From the NCBI GenBank assembly GCA_965249895.1, contig CBDFNC010000005.1, positions 2,790,001-2,854,000 of the forward strand: 64,000 bases of DNA, written 5' to 3'. Below the pieces are notes generated by a model that had not been told where the DNA came from, searched no databases, and saw only the letters and a list, made by a program, of their open reading frames with translations. Positions 52,240-61,252 of the stretch are shown piece after piece (positions within the stretch are counted from its first letter, which is position 1; every line of letters starts with the position of its first letter). The DNA is from CBDFNC01 sp965249895. GTDB lineage: Bacteria; Pseudomonadota; Gammaproteobacteria; Enterobacterales; CBDFNC01. The translations under genes and the position numbers were made by a program.

Positions 52240-53508
52240 TTACTTACCAAGTTGAATTTGCTCACCTACTTTAGTCTCAGCTCTCCAATTCGCCAGAAAA
52301 GACAATGAATTTGCCAACACCATAAAGAGCAGTGGATACAACAGCCCCCACCCTGTTGAAAGCATAAACAGAAAACAGATAAACCCTGAACTCAGCGCGA
52401 CCCAGCGAGATACACCTTTTAACAGACGATAACCCGCCATCATTGCCAGCAAATAAATAAAGGCAAATGCTGCATTAGCAAACAAAATTAACCCGGAAAG
52501 CCCGATATTGATTCCAGCCTCGGCTAACAAACTGAGTAATCCTATCAAGATGATCAGGGTAAGCGCCCTTAATGGCTGGCCTTTTTTCGACAACTGAGCA
52601 AATGCCCCTGGCAGCACCTGAATATCGGCAAGGTTCCACACCATACGAGAGAACCCCTGTAAATAACAAACGAGCGCTACAAAACAGGTCAGGTAGCTGA
52701 TCACTCCTACCCAAATATTACCGTTATCACCAAGCAAGGCTTCAAATAACAAAACAAAGGAGCGTGCGTTGGTTTGTTCATCACCATACACCCCTTCGCT
52801 CACAATTAAGAAAGCAGCGACTACATAAAGCAATCCAGCAACGACCACCCCCACAATAATGCTAATTGGGTAGTCACGCCTTGGGTTTTTAAACTCTCCA
52901 GCCATGTGAGTGACGGCTTCGATTCCAACAAAACACCAGAGGATCAACGCCATGCTGCTAGTGAGGCCAACTCCTGAAGGGCTAAAGGAAACGTCCACTT
53001 GGCCACCCTGATAATTGGCTAACAGAGTAACTATAAGCACTACGATAGCCAGCGATACCAAAAGCTGAACCGAGCCTGATACCTGGTTTCCTCTGGCGAT
53101 AAGCAAAAAGGCAATAAGCAGCGTCCCTAGCTTAATGAGGTAAACCGCATCCCCTTGAACATCCAGTCCCGCAGCCAAAGCATTAGCCGATATTTCCAGC
53201 GCCGCAGGCAAACCCACCGGGATAATGGATAAGGAAAGCCAGGCTACTTGCTTCTCTAAGCGAGAACCAAAAGCCAGCCTAACCAAATAAGCGACCCCTC
53301 CCGCATGAGGATGAGACTTACCCAACAGTGCAAACGTGAATGCGATGGGCAGCATGGCGAGTATCGCCAATGTCCAGGCAAACACGGCTGACCCTGCAGA
53401 AATCGACGCTGTCATGGCTGGCACCACATATATACCCGTACCAATCAAGGTTGTCGCCACCATGGCGCTCCCCTGAAGGGGTCCGATTGACTTGGTAAAC
53501 CCTGTCAT
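52240..53508 (-). CDS. yjeH: Amino acid exporter of the YjeH type (APC superfamily)
   Basis: Inner-membrane APC transporter, 422 residues and about 12 hydrophobic segments. It matches E. coli YjeH, an exporter of L-methionine and branched-chain amino acids, over its length: GTGIYVVPAM, SHPHAGGVAYLV, SIIPVGLPAALEI, and ILWCFVGIEAVTHMAGEFKN. The substrate is inferred from that similarity. It diverges from an Lrp-family regulator gene, which is a common arrangement for amino acid efflux. Confidence 0.88.
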   Translation of the reverse strand: MTGFTKSIGPLQGSAMVATTLIGTGIYVVPAMTASISAGSAVFAWTLAILAMLPIAFTFALLGKSHPHAGGVAYLVRLAFGSRLEKQVAWLSLSIIPVGLPAALEISANALAAGLDVQGDAVYLIKLGTLLIAFLLIARGNQVSGSVQLLVSLAIVVLIVTLLANYQGGQVDVSFSPSGVGLTSSMALILWCFVGIEAVTHMAGEFKNPRRDYPISIIVGVVVAGLLYVVAAFLIVSEGVYGDEQTNARSFVLLFEALLGDNGNIWVGVISYLTCFVALVCYLQGFSRMVWNLADIQVLPGAFAQLSKKGQPLRALTLIILIGLLSLLAEAGINIGLSGLILFANAAFAFIYLLAMMAGYRLLKGVSRWVALSSGFICFLFMLSTGWGLLYPLLFMVLANSLSFLANWRAETKVGEQIQLGK

Positions 53509-53707
53509 TACTATGTACTCCTTTAGTTTTTCTTACCCACTATCCAACTTACCGTATTAGCTTATCGTTTCCAGATAGGTCTGTAGCCAATCAAACCGTC
53601 TGCATTCACCGTTAAATTCACTTGCTCACCACCACAATAACGGCGGTTTAAATAACTTTGGTCTGGTGTCGTTAAGGATTAAGATAAGGAGCGAACGAGC
53701 AAGGAGT

Positions 53708-54148
53708 ATGGATTTGGACAAATTCGATCAAAAAATCCTGGAGTTACTAAGGCAAAATGCCCGCATACCTGTGAGTCAGTTGGCCAGAGAGGTAAATCTT
53801 TCCCGATCTGCCGTGGCAGAACGTATCAATAAACTGGAAACCAATGGCACAATTCAAGGCTATTCAGTGGAATTGGCCAATAACTCCGCAGGTAAACTGC
53901 AGGCATACTTTGAACTGACCTTCAAAGGATATAAGTGTGAACTGGAATTTATCCAACCCATCAGAGCCATTCCGGAAATCAAAATGGCTCATGGGATCAG
54001 TGGTGAAACAGATATTCTGCTATTCGTGGAAGTACCTAATATGGAGAGGTTACATGAGATCCGGGCACAGCTGGATCAATTGGAAAGCCTGGTCATGCTC
54101 AAAACCCATATGGTGATGACCCAATGGTTTAACGATAAATTTAGTTAA
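53708..54148 (+). CDS. Lrp/AsnC-family transcriptional regulator
   Basis: About 146 residues: an N-terminal winged helix (FDQKILELLRQNARIPVSQL then NLSRSAVAERINKLE, residues about 5-55) and a RAM ligand-binding domain (residues about 65-140). ATG 53708 is only one base after AAGGAG; the TTG at 53714 has better spacing (7 bases), so the real start may be there. It is probably a local regulator of the divergent yjeH-like exporter; its effector is unknown. Its stop overlaps that of the next gene by 4 bp on the opposite strand. Confidence 0.88.
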   Translation: MDLDKFDQKILELLRQNARIPVSQLAREVNLSRSAVAERINKLETNGTIQGYSVELANNSAGKLQAYFELTFKGYKCELEFIQPIRAIPEIKMAHGISGETDILLFVEVPNMERLHEIRAQLDQLESLVMLKTHMVMTQWFNDKFS

Positions 54149-54492
54149 CTACCCCGTTTAATATAGGTTTCCTCATCAAGATCCCTCACATCCACTGAAA
54201 TACTGCCTAATATTTCTAGTTCTGAACATATGGCCTGACACACCAACTGACTTAGTTGGTGTTTTTGACTACTTGTCCGCCCTTTTAACAAATAGATAGT
54301 GGTATGGATAAACCGGTAGTCCTGACCGCCTTCCGCAATTCGGTAGTAAGAATAAGGTATTGCCCTGCTTTTAATAGAATTCGCAGTAAAAAGCTGACTA
54401 CTTTTTGCCGCGTCATGGATAACATTCAGTAAATTTCTAATATCGTGTTTCTGCTCCAATTCCTGAGCATATTCCATCACTATATGCGGCAT
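54145..54492 (-). CDS. 5-carboxymethyl-2-hydroxymuconate isomerase-like tautomerase
   Basis: A 115-residue tautomerase-superfamily protein. The start MPHIVMEYAQELEQ supplies the catalytic amino-terminal proline after Met removal. The rest fits the HpaF/CHMI fold (IPYSYYRIAEGG, FIHTTIYLLKGR). CHMI acts in homoprotocatechuate breakdown, but no other gene of that pathway is near, so a different substrate is possible. It is convergent with the Lrp-like gene. Confidence 0.8.
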   Translation of the reverse strand: MPHIVMEYAQELEQKHDIRNLLNVIHDAAKSSQLFTANSIKSRAIPYSYYRIAEGGQDYRFIHTTIYLLKGRTSSQKHQLSQLVCQAICSELEILGSISVDVRDLDEETYIKRGS

Positions 54493-54630
54493 ACAGCCTC
54501 CTGATAATTCAATTTAGTTACACCTTAGTTAATACTAATCTCTTTCACGACTCACGTAATGCAATATCCAACAAATTTCTTTATAGTCATAATGTTAGAT
54601 CAGTGAATTTAGTTGCTAACGGAGAATCAG

Positions 54631-55359
54631 ATGAATGAGATAGTAATTCCCACTGCCCGAGCGGTCACGGCAGGTAAAGGCGGTGCATGGATAGGAGCTG
54701 GCTGGCAGTATTTTAAAGCCAGCCCTTTAGCCTGGGTCCTCGCTGTACTGATTTACATGCTTATTAGCGGTATATCCAATTTTATCCCTTTTATTGGTGG
54801 ACTGGCCTTTACCGTTATCAACCCCATTCTGGTCGCAGGCCTAATGCTGGGATGCGCTGAGCAAGACCTGGGTAAGCCTTTTAACACAAATTACCTATTT
54901 TCAGCTTTTAAGAAGAATCCGGCAGCTCTGGCACTCTCTGGCACCCTTATGCTGGTAGCCAGTTTAGTTATTATGCTGCTGGTGTCATTAGTCACAGGCG
55001 TTTCTTTAACGGAAGTATCTGAACAACAACTAATTTCACAGCAGGCAGCGATTTCGTATTTGTTAGCCTTACTGCTATTTATGGCCTTATATATCCCAGT
55101 TATTATGGCTTTTTATTTTGCCCCGGTACTTATCGTCCGGCATAACTTAAAAGTAATGGATGCATGTAAACTGAGTGTTTCCGGTTGTATGAAAAACATG
55201 CTGCCATTTCTCATCTACGGTGTTTTGATATTACTCTTGTTGCTTATCGTAACCCCGTTCACCTTAGGCTTAGGGCTGTTTGTTATTATGCCGGTGCTAA
55301 TGGCATCACTCTATGCGGCCTACAAAGATATCTTTTTAGATGAGGTTTACCAAGCTTAA
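54631..55359 (+). CDS. BPSS1780-type integral membrane protein
   Basis: A 242-residue inner-membrane protein from ATG 54631 (GGAG 8 bases upstream). It begins with a short cytoplasmic segment ARAVTAGKGGAWIGAGWQYF, typical of the BPSS1780 family as I remember it, and has about six hydrophobic segments (near residues 33-53, 55-78, 100-125, 140-165, 190-210, 212-235). No catalytic motif is visible. The function is unknown. Confidence 0.8.
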   Translation: MNEIVIPTARAVTAGKGGAWIGAGWQYFKASPLAWVLAVLIYMLISGISNFIPFIGGLAFTVINPILVAGLMLGCAEQDLGKPFNTNYLFSAFKKNPAALALSGTLMLVASLVIMLLVSLVTGVSLTEVSEQQLISQQAAISYLLALLLFMALYIPVIMAFYFAPVLIVRHNLKVMDACKLSVSGCMKNMLPFLIYGVLILLLLLIVTPFTLGLGLFVIMPVLMASLYAAYKDIFLDEVYQA

Positions 55360-55489
55360 ACTAGGGCTGGGTTGCCAGGAGAGCTATCCCGATCACAGCA
55401 TGATAATAAGGCGATTGTTCAGCCGAAGCTGAACTTGTTCGGAGAAGAGTTCACCCTAACATATGTAATTAGGCCGCCCGTTACTATTG

Positions 55490-56332
55490 CTAGACAACAC
55501 CATAGTTGCTGGCAAGGGGATAGGATCCTAACACTTTCACGGCATAGGAGAGGCATATCTCTGCTAGCGCATCATCGATCTCCCGCTGCTCCCTATGCCC
55601 TTCAATATCAATAAAAAAGTGATATTTACCTAACTGTGCTTTAGTTGGTCTGGACATAATAGAGGTCATATTGATCCCCCGATTGGTAAAAGCAGTAATA
55701 ATGCTACCCAGCACACCTGGCTTATCCAGATCATCTCTGACCACCAGAGAAGTTTTATAGCTGGCGTTTGCCACTTTTATGCCGGAGCTCTTGCCTAACA
55801 CCAAAAAACGGGTCTGATTATTGGCATAATCGGTCACATTCTCCAGAACAAAGGGGTAGTCTTTGCTATTCAACAACGCATGTTGAGGGATCACCGCACC
55901 TGCGCCTGTTCTCGCCTCATTTAACAAAGCGAGTGACTCCATATTACTTTGCGTATTTTTAATTTCCACATGGCTCTGGCGCTCCAGAAACTCTGAACAT
56001 TGGCCGTGAGCGACAAACTGGACAAAAATCTGCTCTACTTGAGCAAACGACTCCCGGTTAGCCACGAACGCAAAGGTGATTGGTAGCAGAATTTCATCGA
56101 GAATATAGAGATCGGTATCCATCAGCAGATCCAGCACTATCTGGACATATCCTTCGGATAAATTTTCAATAGGCAGAACACCATAGTCGCATTCTGTGCC
56201 TATGGCCTGAAACGCAGTCTTAAGAGTGGGGTAATACTGGACTTGAAAAGGATCCTGCTGCTCCTTTATATACGCTTGGGTAGCGAGATCTGAAAATGTC
56301 TCTTTCGGACCCAAAGTCGCAATACTCTTCAT
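55490..56332 (-). CDS. pheA: Prephenate dehydratase (monofunctional)
   Basis: Converts prephenate to phenylpyruvate in phenylalanine synthesis. From ATG 56332 it has 280 residues; a GTG seven codons upstream is less likely. The dehydratase domain (about residues 1-180) includes GVLPIENLSEGYV and the catalytic TRF in NNQTRFLVLG. A C-terminal ACT domain follows (about residues 195-270, DKPGVLGSIITAFTNRGINM) and should give feedback control by phenylalanine. There is no chorismate mutase domain, unlike E. coli PheA. It lies 59 bp after the GGDEF-EAL gene. Confidence 0.94.
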   Translation of the reverse strand: MKSIATLGPKETFSDLATQAYIKEQQDPFQVQYYPTLKTAFQAIGTECDYGVLPIENLSEGYVQIVLDLLMDTDLYILDEILLPITFAFVANRESFAQVEQIFVQFVAHGQCSEFLERQSHVEIKNTQSNMESLALLNEARTGAGAVIPQHALLNSKDYPFVLENVTDYANNQTRFLVLGKSSGIKVANASYKTSLVVRDDLDKPGVLGSIITAFTNRGINMTSIMSRPTKAQLGKYHFFIDIEGHREQREIDDALAEICLSYAVKVLGSYPLASNYGVV

Positions 56333-56391
56333 TTTTTTCCCTGTATTAATCACTGGCTAGCAAGGAAATGTACCCTATCTATGCGGCGGCG

Positions 56392-58980
56392 TCACCCCTT
56401 GCTAATATCTAAGCGTTTTTTTGCCAACGCCAGATCCGTCAGTGCCTGCTTTTCCAGAGGAGCAGCATAAAAATAACCTTGTAACATTTTCACCCCCACA
56501 GAAAGCAGGAAGCAGGCTTGCTCTTGGTTTTCTACACCTTCCGCCACTATATCTATGCCCAGGCTATCCGCCATCGCCACTATCGCCTTGGTAATTGCCA
56601 CAGACTGTTTATTATTTGGGATCCCACTGACGAAACTCTTGTCTATTTTTATTTTTTTTATGGGCAAGTCCTGAACATATTTAAGTGACGTATAACCCGT
56701 GCCAAAATCATCGATACTCAGACGCACACCAAAATGTTCCAATTTATGAATGGCTTTTAAAGACACTTGATTGCTATTAACTAACGCGGTTTCCGATATT
56801 TCCAGCTCCAGCTGTTTAGTAGTCACAGTATGAGACTTTAACAGGCGTTCCATTTCATCAATTAACCTGGAATCCGCCAACTGCGCCGAGCCGATATTGA
56901 TAGAAACAAACTGAATGTCACAACCCAGCGCTAGCCAGGTTTGCATTTGCTGGGCAGCATCCGCTATCAGCGAAAGCCCTATTTCGTTAATCAAACCACA
57001 CTCTTCAGCCAAGCGCATAAACTCATCCGGCAGCAGCAGGCCACGTGTTTTATGACGCCACCTCAATAATGCCTCGCAACCACAGATTGCCGCCGTCTTC
57101 CCATTCACTATGGGCTGATAATAGAGTTCGAACTCGTGGTTTTTAATGCCATCTTGCATTTGCGATTCCAGCTCACGATTGAACCTGGACTTTCTGTACA
57201 AATCACTGGAAAAGTAACAAATCTTATTATTTTCATCCTGCTTGGCCCGGTACATAGCCGCATCGGCACAGCGTATAATCTCGGTGACACTTAACGCATC
57301 ATCGGGATAAATAGCGATCCCTATACTACCCGTAATATGCAGCTCTTCGCCTTTTAGCTTAAAGGGACTACTTAATGCCCTTAACAGTCGCTGAGCCACA
57401 TGGTCCAGCTGACTATCCCCCATTTCTTCTTCAATGATATTAAATTCATCACCACCCACCCGGGCGATGGAGTCTGCGTGTCGCACTTCAGATCCCAATC
57501 GCCGGGCCACCTCTACCAATAATTCGTCACCTACCTGGTGGCCATAGCTGTCGTTTACCGCTTTAAAGCCATCCAAATCAATATAGAGCAGAGCCAGCCT
57601 ATGACTGGCACGCTCCGCTCTGAAAACTCCTTGCTGTAACCTGTCTTGTAACATTCTACGATTTGCCAGACCCGTAAGGTTGTCGTGGTAGGCCTGATAA
57701 GTCAGTTTTCGTTCGAAATCCTTTAACTCAGATATATCGAAGCCCGCGCCAAAACAGCCTTGATATCCCTTCTTCTCTGAGTAAATAGGCTCCTGGTATA
57801 CCTGTAAACTACGACCATTTTTTTCCAGCTGAAATCGACTGATCCGCCCCTCTAAATTAGATTCCATTGCTCGTTTCACTTCTTCGGAGTTACCCAATAA
57901 CTCGCTTAATTTGCGAGAAGTCGCAGGCTTATCATCCTGAAAAAAATTGTGAATAAATGAACCTTCCAGTAGGGTAAGTTGCCCATCTTTATTAGCACTC
58001 CATACCAACAAAGGTGCATGCTCGAGCAGAGTTTGTAACAATCGGTCCTTATCCTGGCGCTGCTCGCTGACTAACAGTCGTTGCTTCACGGTTTCTCGCA
58101 CCACCCCCTTTTTATGACGATAGAGACCATAAATACCTATAAATGCAAAGAGCCCCAGCCAAACAGTAGATTCTCCCAATAAGGAGTAAATGGGAATTTG
58201 AGGTACCAATACCAGAAGTGAAAAATTACCCTGCTTAAAGGGAGAGAGGTACACCCGGTAGGCCTGCTGATTTATTTCTTTTTCTTCCCCTTTGCTCTGC
58301 TCTGAGCTAAAGCTGCTAATTAATGACTCCAGCACCACAGGTTTCAGGTGGAACGATTCCAGATTCGCCAGTCTATATGCCACTGAGTCAGATATCAGGT
58401 AGACTTTTGCTCCTTTTTTAATCAGGGGTAAACCCCATTGAACCGTTTGAGCCGACACTTGTGACCAGGAGATCAAACCAGCCAGCATGGTATTACGCTC
58501 TCCCGTTGCCGTCACCAGTACCTGAGGGTTACTCATAGAGGGAGGCAATAACTTAATACTCTGTGTCCGAATGCTATCTGTTCGTATTTTTTGCCAATAA
58601 GAAAGAAGGTAATTATCGATTTTTATTCTATCAGGTGATGGACGGGGAAAATTCGGGCCGTATTCTGACGCCCAGTAAAGCTCCCCCTCTGAGGTAGTGA
58701 AAATCAGATCCTGGTATACATTATGTAGCCGCTTTAATTCCTCTGAGAGATAGCCCTGAGCCCGGCCAATATTGGTCTTACTTAGCAATGGAGAAGCAGA
58801 ATATAAAGCCGTTTCAGCCATGCGCTGTTTAAAATAACCAGACATTCCCTGATTAACCGAGTCCACAGCCAAAGTATCAAGCTTTATCTCGGCTTCCACT
58901 TCACCTGCATAATTTCGCCACAGGTTCACACAAAGCAGAATAAGCAGCGTCAGGTAGACAAATGTGAGCTTATAGAACAT
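56392..58980 (-). CDS. Membrane GGDEF-EAL protein with extracytoplasmic sensor
   Basis: An 862-residue cyclic-di-GMP enzyme. The first transmembrane helix (residues about 3-20) and a second (about 270-290) enclose a periplasmic Cache-like sensor. A PAS-like region (about 310-430) is followed by GGDEF (LTGLANRRML … RVGGDEFNII, motif near residue 515) and EAL (CEALLRWRHK near residue 635, DDFGTGYTSL, KIDKSFV). Both active sites look complete, so it could make or break c-di-GMP. The A-site suggests cyclase potential, but family experience says EAL often dominates. The neighbouring upstream gene encodes a related GGDEF-like protein. Confidence 0.93.
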   Translation of the reverse strand: MFYKLTFVYLTLLILLCVNLWRNYAGEVEAEIKLDTLAVDSVNQGMSGYFKQRMAETALYSASPLLSKTNIGRAQGYLSEELKRLHNVYQDLIFTTSEGELYWASEYGPNFPRPSPDRIKIDNYLLSYWQKIRTDSIRTQSIKLLPPSMSNPQVLVTATGERNTMLAGLISWSQVSAQTVQWGLPLIKKGAKVYLISDSVAYRLANLESFHLKPVVLESLISSFSSEQSKGEEKEINQQAYRVYLSPFKQGNFSLLVLVPQIPIYSLLGESTVWLGLFAFIGIYGLYRHKKGVVRETVKQRLLVSEQRQDKDRLLQTLLEHAPLLVWSANKDGQLTLLEGSFIHNFFQDDKPATSRKLSELLGNSEEVKRAMESNLEGRISRFQLEKNGRSLQVYQEPIYSEKKGYQGCFGAGFDISELKDFERKLTYQAYHDNLTGLANRRMLQDRLQQGVFRAERASHRLALLYIDLDGFKAVNDSYGHQVGDELLVEVARRLGSEVRHADSIARVGGDEFNIIEEEMGDSQLDHVAQRLLRALSSPFKLKGEELHITGSIGIAIYPDDALSVTEIIRCADAAMYRAKQDENNKICYFSSDLYRKSRFNRELESQMQDGIKNHEFELYYQPIVNGKTAAICGCEALLRWRHKTRGLLLPDEFMRLAEECGLINEIGLSLIADAAQQMQTWLALGCDIQFVSINIGSAQLADSRLIDEMERLLKSHTVTTKQLELEISETALVNSNQVSLKAIHKLEHFGVRLSIDDFGTGYTSLKYVQDLPIKKIKIDKSFVSGIPNNKQSVAITKAIVAMADSLGIDIVAEGVENQEQACFLLSVGVKMLQGYFYAAPLEKQALTDLALAKKRLDISKG

Positions 58981-59033
58981 AGGGATGTCGAGATCCTTCT
59001 CGATGGGCCTAACTAGGAGTATAGATCAGGCTA

Positions 59034-60626
59034 TTAATGTTTCAGGGCATATAGCTGGGCACCCAAGTTTCGCTTGATTTTAGCCCGGACTTTCGACAAA
59101 AGTTCATCGGTACTTTTCGCCTCCAGCGGATAGAGACCAGAAACTACCTGAACTTTAAGTAACAACTTTTCCTCATCAATAGTGACCGCCTTGTCAAATA
59201 TGCTAAGCATCTTTGCTTCAATTTTTTCAATATCTTCCAGCTGCTTAGGTATAGTGAACACGGCAAACTCATCTGCATTCAGGCGGCAGACACAATCACC
59301 TTGACGCAATGCATAAACCAAACGACCAGCGACTAACCGTAATAGATCAGCACTAAGTTCTTGCTCCCATGCAGATGATTCTTTAAGTTCTATATACAGG
59401 AGAAAAAGGACCAGGGTACCCTGCCTGCTCTTTGTGAATTCCAACTTACTAACTAATTCTGCCAGGAAAAAACGTGATGACGGGAGCCCGGTAACAGGAT
59501 CAACCTGGGCAGCAGCTTGCTTGTTAAGGTAGGCCTGCCTTAGCCTGATCACGACTATCATCAGCATATTACAAATCAATAATAAACCAATACCCAACTT
59601 CTCTTTATCCAGCAGGTAAAGGTAAAAGTCCCTTTTATCCATTAGCAGCAAAAAGTAATGCTCATCCTTTATCAACGGGGAAAACCAGAAAAATTGCCTG
59701 TCCATCGACGACCATTGGTTAACACCACCCCCCTCCAATATTAAGAGTTCGCTCTGGCTAAGATAATCACTTAACTGCAGTATTTTATCCGATGTCCAGG
59801 CCCGGTATTGAGGTGTTGCCAACACCTGATTGTGTACATTAACCAGTAACAAGTTAGCAACCGGTATTGGCGCGGTACTTAGGGTTTCGGACAGCGCGCT
59901 GATATCCAATTCAAGGGAAAGTGTCCCCATAAAAGTGCCTTCAACATATACCGGGGAGGAAAGGGTAAACATCAGATTTTTGTGTAACGCTTCGTGAAAT
60001 ACTCTCGAATAATATGATTCTTTGTTTAAGTTATTCTGCGGCAACCCTAGCAGGTACGCATTAGCCTGTTTTACCGCCGCGGTGAAATGCCAGTCCAAAG
60101 ACAGTAACCTTGGATATAAATAGAGGTAGTCCTGCTTGCCCGTAAAATAGATAACAGAAAGTTCGGCCAGGTAGTTTCTACTCGCCTGAAAAAATGGTTC
60201 GGTAGCCAACAGCCTTGTCATCATATCTCTGGCGCTTTTGCTTAGCGAATCCGCTTGCCCGGCACCACTAATATTGCCCAAGATACGACTCTCATACTGG
60301 GACGGTATGTCATCTAAGTGAAACCCTTGCCACTGAGGCTCATAGCTAAAATGTCGTAATAAATCCGATTCATCCTTTGGCTCTTGCAGCTCAAGGGTTT
60401 TTACCAGCAACTTTATCTGGTTATCAAATCCTGCCAGCTGCTGCCTGAGCATTTGTTCGGCTATTCTGGCCTGTTGCTGAATAAGCAGTTGGCTGTTTAG
60501 AAAGGAGTTGTATAACAGGAAGCAAATAAAAAACAGGAAAACAAAAGAACTAATAACGTAAGCCAACAAGGGGTTTTGCTGGCTTACCTGCAAAGGATAC
60601 AGTCGGGATTTGTTGGCTCTGTCCAT
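59034..60626 (-). CDS. Membrane protein with degenerate GGDEF domain
   Basis: A 530-residue protein. One helix near residues 20-43 and another near residues 340-360 enclose a periplasmic sensor (dCache-like). The C-terminal domain starts VDPVTGLPSSRFFLAELV, as in GGDEF domains, but the active loop reads LNADEF where GGDEF is expected (near residue 460). It is probably not a cyclase and may act as a receptor or a regulator of its neighbour. It ends 53 bp before the GGDEF-EAL gene on the same strand, so they are probably co-transcribed. Confidence 0.88.
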   Translation of the reverse strand: MDRANKSRLYPLQVSQQNPLLAYVISSFVFLFFICFLLYNSFLNSQLLIQQQARIAEQMLRQQLAGFDNQIKLLVKTLELQEPKDESDLLRHFSYEPQWQGFHLDDIPSQYESRILGNISGAGQADSLSKSARDMMTRLLATEPFFQASRNYLAELSVIYFTGKQDYLYLYPRLLSLDWHFTAAVKQANAYLLGLPQNNLNKESYYSRVFHEALHKNLMFTLSSPVYVEGTFMGTLSLELDISALSETLSTAPIPVANLLLVNVHNQVLATPQYRAWTSDKILQLSDYLSQSELLILEGGGVNQWSSMDRQFFWFSPLIKDEHYFLLLMDKRDFYLYLLDKEKLGIGLLLICNMLMIVVIRLRQAYLNKQAAAQVDPVTGLPSSRFFLAELVSKLEFTKSRQGTLVLFLLYIELKESSAWEQELSADLLRLVAGRLVYALRQGDCVCRLNADEFAVFTIPKQLEDIEKIEAKMLSIFDKAVTIDEEKLLLKVQVVSGLYPLEAKSTDELLSKVRAKIKRNLGAQLYALKH

Positions 60627-60695
60627 ACAAGGCTCCTGCTACCTTCACTAAAGATAGTCGCTTGTATGAAACAAGGAATAGGCAATATAGAGACT

Positions 60696-60725
60696 AAGAG
60701 AAAACGACGTCCGATGTTTTCTCTT
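60696..60725. repeat. Inverted repeat between the GGDEF gene and a gene remnant
   Basis: AAGAGAAAAC and GTTTTCTCTT around a 10-base loop, a perfect 10-bp stem. It could end transcription of the minus-strand remnant at 60788-61113. The U tract is poor. Confidence 0.5.
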
Positions 60726-60787
60726 GTGAGGGGTTTATATCAAAGCACCCATCATAGCGATCCCGACCTAAAAGCCAGGCGAATTGA

Positions 60788-61113
60788 CTAAGCGTAACGC
60801 CAGCTCCAATCAAAACTTACCCGAGCACTGGCACCCAATCTTGCTACAACCCAAGGCACCACAGGCAGCAGTTTAAATTGTCCGGCTTTACTGCTGACAC
60901 TTTTCCCGGTTCGGTAAAATGTCAGTTCCTGGTTATTCGCCAGGTTTTGTACCTGTACTCGTTTCTGTCTGCCCTGCTCGGGGTCCAGTACTTTATCCAA
61001 GGAATAACCGGCTGCATCATAACCAGCATTATACCGCCAGCGGATAATGGGTTACGCTCAATATATTATTTAAGGTTGCCACCCTGAAAACCAAATAAGG
61101 GATCTCTACTCAT
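60788..61113 (-). pseudogene. Small unrecognised gene, probably frameshifted
   Basis: The open frame 60788-61039 encodes about 83 residues, including NAGYDAAGYSLDKVLDPEQG and VVPWVVARLGASARVSFDWS, and looks like real protein, but a stop codon sits directly before it. An ATG at 61113 starts MSRDPLFGFQGGNLK and stops after 15 codons in another frame. One frameshift would join them. I recognise no family. A TTG at 61000 could give a 70-residue protein. Confidence 0.5.
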
Positions 61114-61203
61114 ATCAAATTCCTACTGCTAAGTAGTCCAACAGCCCATTCCAATTGGGGTGCTTTGCGAGGGGGGGGATTTTACATGAATCGATTAAAA
61201 AGT

Positions 61204-61230
61204 AAAAAGGCCCTAAAATAGGGCCTTTTT
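61204..61230 (-). terminator. Terminator after rpoH
   Basis: AAAAAGGCCC and GGGCCTTTTT around a 7-base loop form a perfect stem, with A and T runs on both sides, so it can work in both directions. It lies 22 bp after the rpoH stop. Confidence 0.9.
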
Positions 61231-61252
61231 ACAGAACAATTGACGGTGTTAT

